Position numbers and translations under genes: made by a program. From positions 868,001 to 932,000 of the forward strand of contig NC_083679.1 in assembly GCF_030384665.1 (NCBI RefSeq): a stretch of DNA of 64,000 nucleotides, in the 5' to 3' direction. How positions within the stretch are numbered: position 1 is the first letter of the stretch; every line of letters starts with the position of its first letter. This DNA comes from Lodderomyces elongisporus. Its lineage: Eukaryota > Ascomycota > Pichiomycetes > Serinales > Debaryomycetaceae. The notes below the pieces were generated by a model. That model was not told the origin of the DNA, did not search any database, and saw only the letters and a program-made list of their open reading frames with translations. This document shows, piece by piece, positions 59,660 to 64,000 of the stretch.

Positions 59660-61298
59660 AACTTGGATTTTAATATGTATATATTGAAGCAATAATGAGC
59701 TAATGCAAAGTGATGTTGGAGTAAATAACGAAGGACAAAGTTGAACTTTAAAAAAGAAAAAATTGTTGTTGCTGTTGTTGTTGTTTATTTTTTTCTTTTT
59801 CTTTCAATAAGAAAGGAAGGAAAAATGCAAAAGCGTTTTATGCTATACTTGAAAGAAGTCCAAGGTTCAGGGTTGTAGGCTAGAGCGTGATAAGAAAGAA
59901 GAAAATAAGTAAAAAAGGGAACAATTTTAAAAGAATTCGGAAGAGAAGGAGGAGTGGAAGAAGGTGGTGGGGAGTGGGAAATTGTAGAAAATAGGATGTA
60001 CCAATCAATACCAAAAAATTAAAAAAATTAAAAAATTGAAATTAAAAAGTTATGAACTTTTTTGTCTTCTTCATATGAAATGGTTATGTTGATGACAAGG
60101 GTGTTTCAATATATATTTATCAAAACATTGATATATGTTTCTCGTCTAAAGTTTGGTGTGAGAGAAAGTGGTTTTGTTGCTCATTTCTTTCTCTTTTTTT
60201 CTCTTCTCTTTTCTTTTCCTTTTTTGTGTTCCAAATTCTCGCTGCTAATTGAAACTCTTTGCAAGCCAGAAAAAAAAGAAATTAACAAAAAAAAAAAACA
60301 ACGAGAAGTGGGATGGCGATAAACTGATATTCCGCTTTTGCTACCCTAATAGGCAATATTTAAATATGCGCTTTCCTCATACACTGAGAAAATGGTGGGA
60401 ATACTAATTGGTCTGGTATTATCTTTACTACAACAAACTAGTAGAAAGAAGAAAGAGGAACTAATAATAAGGGTACCAAGTGATTGAAAAGAAAGTGCTT
60501 GTATTTGTATTCGAATGTTATTTTGTTCAAGTCAAGGCAAATTGGGCTTTCAAAGAAATTCCTTACATTCTCCCTCTCTTTTTTCTCTCTAATTCAAATA
60601 TCTCAATGAATTTTCAAACTTTCTCTTTCCTTTTTTTTCGGCTGTCCCCCCACTTTGTGTTTTGAACAATAAGTCTGTGTTGTAGTAATACCTTGTTTGC
60701 CGCATTCACTAAAGCTCTTCACGCACTATTGAAACTAGTATTCAGTGCCTGTATAAAACAATATTTTTTTGGGGGGGGAGAAGGTTGGAGGATTTGCTCA
60801 AATACCATATACGCTTTTCAAATAATGGGTGAATTACTTGAAACACCCACATCAAGGGCCTTATGGATCTACTTAAGTTCTAGTTGGTAACTTTATATTA
60901 ACAAGATGTTTTATACATTCTCACTTTTGATGTTGCTCAATTTTAGTTGTTTGTATTTTTTGATTTTTTGTTTGTTTTTTTTCCATCGATTTTGCAACCA
61001 AATCTTGTCAAAAAACAAATGGACTAAATAAAACCCATTATTTTACAACAATATATTCATTTTAACAGTTTTACTGAAAATAAAGTACGCTACGAAGTGG
61101 CTTTCACACCCAAAGACTTGGTTATAGTGAAAAAGCTTACAGGAGTTTACTTTCTTTCTTGTTCTTTAATAGGGCAACTTTTGATTTATTTTTTTTTTAA
61201 ACTATATATAATAATACAATAAAAAATTACAAATTACAAACTACAAATTACAGTACATTATAATGAAATATAATGTAAATATTAATACAATCATTCTT
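59660..61298. other. Spacer (1.6 kb): MATE2 promoter / hypothetical gene 3' flank
   Basis: No gene is accepted. It contains GTT repeats at 59764-59785, AAATTAAAAA runs at about 60015-60045, T-runs and a G8 run at 60771-60778. Short frames at 60062-60322 and 60480-60890 are low-complexity and lack conserved content. Confidence 0.6.
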
Positions 61299-62048
61299 TT
61301 ATACATACTCATCCATATGTTCATCACCCATACCAAAGTAATTTTCCTGCTCTTGGCAATATTGCTGGTGCTGGTGTTGGTGGTGTTGTTGGTGCTGGTG
61401 TTGTTGAGCGAGTTCACTTCTACTTCTCTGGCCTTGCATTTGCAGGTATCCGTCCATGACATAGTCTTCCACCTCAGCAGTGGGACTCAATGAAAAGCTT
61501 GCACCTGCACCTACACCTGTTCCAGTTCCTATTCCCGAGTTGAAGCTAGACTGGTGGGATAAAAGTTCCACCAGCAGCAGCATCAGTAGTCTGTCGCTTT
61601 CTCTCAATTGTTCTCGTTGTAGTTGTTGTTGGTCTGAGAATTTAATTTTGGGCTTGATGGTATATATTTGTTCAATGTGGTCTTCCGAGACAAAGGAGAG
61701 CTGGTCAAAGCTTACATCCTGGAATACTTTGGAGTTGCCTGACTCCTTGATGGATCCCCAAGGTGTGAGTTTTATGATGGAGCCGTCTGGGTGGTGGAAA
61801 GTAGGCCATTCTGGATTGTTTATATCGAGGTTCTTGAGTTTCCTATGGTGTTCATTATCGCTGTATTGATCAATGTCTTCGATATCATGGTTTTTTCGTT
61901 TATCTTTTGTAGTGGGTGTATTTATAGCTGTTGTTGATGGAGTAGTACTACTATTAGGACTACTTGTACTAGTGGTACTGGAAGTGTTGGGAATAGAAAG
62001 TTGGTCAAATTGAGATTGAGATGTATGGAAGCTAGTTGTTACTGACAT
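61299..62048 (-). CDS. Hypothetical Gln/His-rich protein
   Basis: 249 aa, not recognised. Residues 1-50 are Ser/Thr-rich. A non-repetitive core at about 51-130 contains DKRKNHDIEDIDQY, then NLDINNPEWPTFHHPDGSI and IKLTPWGSIKESGNSKVF, which looks like a folded or conserved motif with two Trp residues. Next is a charged Gln-rich helix (QQQLQREQLRESDRLLMLLLVELL). A Gly-Thr/Ala stretch and a Gln-His repeat (HQHQQHHQHQH) follow, ending in acidic MGDEHMDEYV. No signal peptide or membrane span is seen. Large spacers on both sides and a TG repeat in the leader suggest elaborate control, as for regulators, but no function is asserted. Confidence 0.75.
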   Translation of the reverse strand: MSVTTSFHTSQSQFDQLSIPNTSSTTSTSSPNSSTTPSTTAINTPTTKDKRKNHDIEDIDQYSDNEHHRKLKNLDINNPEWPTFHHPDGSIIKLTPWGSIKESGNSKVFQDVSFDQLSFVSEDHIEQIYTIKPKIKFSDQQQLQREQLRESDRLLMLLLVELLSHQSSFNSGIGTGTGVGAGASFSLSPTAEVEDYVMDGYLQMQGQRSRSELAQQHQHQQHHQHQHQQYCQEQENYFGMGDEHMDEYV

Positions 62049-62062
62049 ATCGCGAGACGTAA

Positions 62063-62120
<58 letters not shown>

Positions 62121-63302
62121 GTATAGAAGTATATATGGATGGTGGAATTAAAGTATCGAAAAGACGTGAAGTTAGTTGGAAAAAGCGCGTTTTACCTGTT
62201 GGGGAGTATGCTTGTATGTATTTGCGTGTGCACGGATATGACAAGAATGATATTTGAAAATAAAAGAAATGTGAGGGGGGAAATAAGAAAAGTGGAATGG
62301 TGGACAAAAAGACGAAAGTATATGAGGTAATGTGTAGTGGTATTAAAACAAAGTGGATAAGTGAATGTATACTTTTGGAGTAAAAATAAGATGGTTGAAG
62401 TGGGTGTAGTGTTGTATATATAGTTTGAGTAGTTTGAGAAAAGAAAAGAAAAAGAGGAAGCAAAAGAAAAAACAGAAAAAAACAAAGGTGCAAAACGAGA
62501 AATTTAAAAATTGAAATTTGGAAAATGGAAAATTATCCACAATGTCTGTGGGAGTTAAGGAAAGAGGAAAGAGAGAGAGAGACGGACAAGAAAGAGAGAG
62601 AGATAAAGATGTATAAAATATAACCTATAGCGATATAGCATGTAACAATACAAGTATGCAAGAATATGGATAATATTCTTTTGTTAGTTATGTTATACCA
62701 AGTTATACCAAGTTATACTATGTTTTACACTTCTCTTGAAAAAAAAAGAAAAAGTGGATTTTGCTTAAGTACTCAAAGGCTCAGTTAGTGTTAACAGTCG
62801 CCTTGTTTCTTACACCTCCTCCTCCTCCTCCTTTATATTAATCTTACGTATTATATTATGTAATATACATATATATATGTATATATATTATTTATATGTA
62901 CATTTGACTTTGTGGTATAAACATTTTTCACTCTTACACATACTTTCTCTCTCTCTGTATATGCAGTACCAATATACTACTTCATTTCTTCCAATATTTC
63001 AAATTTCTTTTTTTTTCTTTTTTTTTCCTTTCTTTATTCTCTTTTGAAAAAGTTTCTTTTTTTTTTTCGTCTTTCCCTACTACAGAAATTAGTCTAGAAT
63101 ACTAGAGCTACCAACTGTATATATATCTATTCTTTTTTAATTTATTGTAGAATGTAAAATATAGAGCTACTTCATTTTTCTTTCAATTGAAATTAGTATA
63201 TAGTTCAATCAGTATTAAGAATTGAATTTTAGTTTATTAGTTTTTGAAAGCAAAGAAGGATATTACAAACAATTATAATTATAACCTTCTGTCGCATAGC
63301 AC
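62049..63302. other. Spacer (1.25 kb): promoter of the hypothetical gene to the LTR
   Basis: It contains the TG repeat at 62066-62116, GA runs at 62560-62600, TTATACCAAG repeats near 62692-62720, CCT repeats at 62813-62832, TA-rich repeats at 62868-62893, T-runs near 63010-63070 and further A/T-rich sequence. No gene is accepted. Confidence 0.6.
62066..62116. repeat. (TG)25 dinucleotide repeat
   Basis: 51 bp of uninterrupted TG, 18-68 bp upstream of the ATG of the hypothetical gene, so it is most likely transcribed as CA repeats in its leader. Alternating purine-pyrimidine DNA of this length can adopt Z-DNA. Confidence 0.95.
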
Positions 63303-63743
63303 TGTCACAAGTAACAAGTGTACGACTGCTGAGCATCGGTTTGAGCTGGTAGCTCACCGATACCAGCGGTTTGAGTTCGTGACTTGATAGGCTATATTCC
63401 AACTAAGTGTAATTGTCAATGATCGCACCTATAAAGGTCTCAATGCTCATAAGTTAAGAGAGTAAATTGTCTCATACAAAGTCACTAGTAAGGAGAATCG
63501 TGAGAGTATACACTCTGCACGTTCACCTAGTGATTTGTGTTCAATGTAGTTGACCGTATAAAATCTATATTTTACCGATATTTCTATATAATAGTGATAA
63601 GTTAATTTTACCACTTCTCGTTCCTATTTATATAAACTCATCTCGTTTGAAGTTTCAAGTTTCCCATGTCGTGCAATATTCTCCAAATATTCACTTAGCG
63701 GAAACGAGGGCACAGAGCGTCCAGTGTGTGTCGCACTGTGACA
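63303..63743 (-). repeat. LTR (441 bp) of a Ty3/gypsy-type element
   Basis: On the + strand it begins TGTCACA and ends TGTGACA, a perfect 7-bp terminal inverted repeat. A polypurine tract adjoins the right side on the minus strand, so the element reads leftward and this is its 3' LTR. A TATATAAA box lies at 63634-63627 on the minus strand. No second copy is visible in the window. Confidence 0.8.
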
Positions 63744-63756
63744 TCTTCCCCCCTTC
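63744..63756 (-). promoter_or_regulatory. Polypurine tract (plus-strand primer site) of the Ty3-type element
   Basis: GAAGGGGGGAAGA on the minus strand, immediately before the TGTCACA LTR start, matches the position and composition of an LTR-retrotransposon polypurine tract. Confidence 0.7.
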
Positions 63757-64000
63757 AAAGTCAGATGAAAGATACGGCCTAATTTCAGTTGTACTTTGGA
63801 AAAATATTGATTTGAGGTAAGATAACTGTACAGTATGATGATAACCGTTGTGGCCTCCCCCCCTGCAAAGCAAAGGCTTACCTATTAAAAGTGAGCGAAG
63901 CGGCAACAAAAGGTTTCGACAATTTCCTGAAATTCTATTGAATAAAAAGGGAAATGTTCTCATCAACGTTTGTAGCAAATGAATACCTTCAAATCCAAAA
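63744..64000 (-). mobile_element. 3' internal end of the Ty3/gypsy-type element, cut by the window edge
   Basis: On the minus strand the sequence GAAGGGGGGAAGA (63756-63744) directly precedes the LTR, as a polypurine tract should. A second G7 run lies at 63863-63857. One minus frame is open from the window edge to about 63691 inside the LTR, but I recognise no integrase or reverse-transcriptase motif in it, so the coding end is not established. Confidence 0.6.

Noticed and set aside
60062..60890. Three short + strand open frames in the spacer upstream of MATE2
   Set aside because: T-rich low-complexity translations without conserved motifs or suitable context.
63691..63978. 95-codon minus-strand open frame at the right edge
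   Set aside because: It crosses the polypurine tract into the LTR and shows no retroelement domain; likely not a coding end, though the window edge prevents a firm decision.
1..64000. CRISPR arrays, bacterial operons or a centromere
   Set aside because: No regularly spaced identical repeats with unique spacers, no polycistronic layout, and no large inverted repeat of the kind seen at some yeast centromeres.

Overview
The window is a nuclear chromosome segment of a budding yeast (Saccharomycotina). The proteins, the A/T-rich spacers full of homopolymers and microsatellites, the single short intron with GTATGT and TACTAAC signals, and the two kinds of LTR element all fit a CTG-clade yeast near Candida and Lodderomyces. 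The long Gln, Asn, Ser and His repeats would suit Lodderomyces or the C. parapsilosis group, but the species is inference. If the CUG-Ser code applies, in-frame CTG codons should be read as Ser; residue positions do not change.

Left part (1-15.4 kb): HSP90 (-), intron-containing RAD14/XPA (-), bifunctional HIS7 (-), HUL5-like HECT ubiquitin ligase (+), and a 1210-residue Ser/His-rich protein with a methyltransferase-like C-terminus (-). HSP90 has a gapped heat-shock element. The HIS7/HUL5 divergent promoter has a Gcn4-type site.

Middle (15.4-45 kb): large spacers (up to about 3 kb) surround a small membrane PY-motif protein (RCR-like, +). They are followed by the giant RhoGAP BEM2 (+), REX2 oligoribonuclease (-), an EMA19/TMEM97-like membrane protein (-), a WW-like acidic protein (+), a nitronate monooxygenase (-), cytochrome b5 (-), two ribosome-biogenesis genes NOP15 and ENP1 (both -), and an unusually short PI-specific phospholipase C consisting only of X, Y and C2 domains (-).

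Right part (45-64 kb): a secreted or cell-surface purine-nucleoside-permease family protein (-) and a truncated Ty5/copia-type retrotransposon. That element has a 528-bp LTR, an initiator-tRNA primer site that overlaps the gag ATG, an intact gag and a wrecked protease. Beyond it lie a synaptojanin-type INP52/53 phosphatase (-), a Maf-type nucleotide pyrophosphatase (-), a tandem pair of MATE transporters with a near-identical DNA patch that suggests gene conversion (both -), an unrecognised Gln/His-rich protein (-), and, at the edge, a 441-bp Ty3/gypsy-type LTR with an adjoining polypurine tract (-).

The genes are mostly housekeeping and do not form one pathway. I found no gene cluster that looks like a wholly new system. 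The points most worth following are the two LTR elements, the minimal PLC, the MATE conversion patch, the Gly-Ser insert in the HECT domain, and the repeated TCACGTGA sites in spacers.
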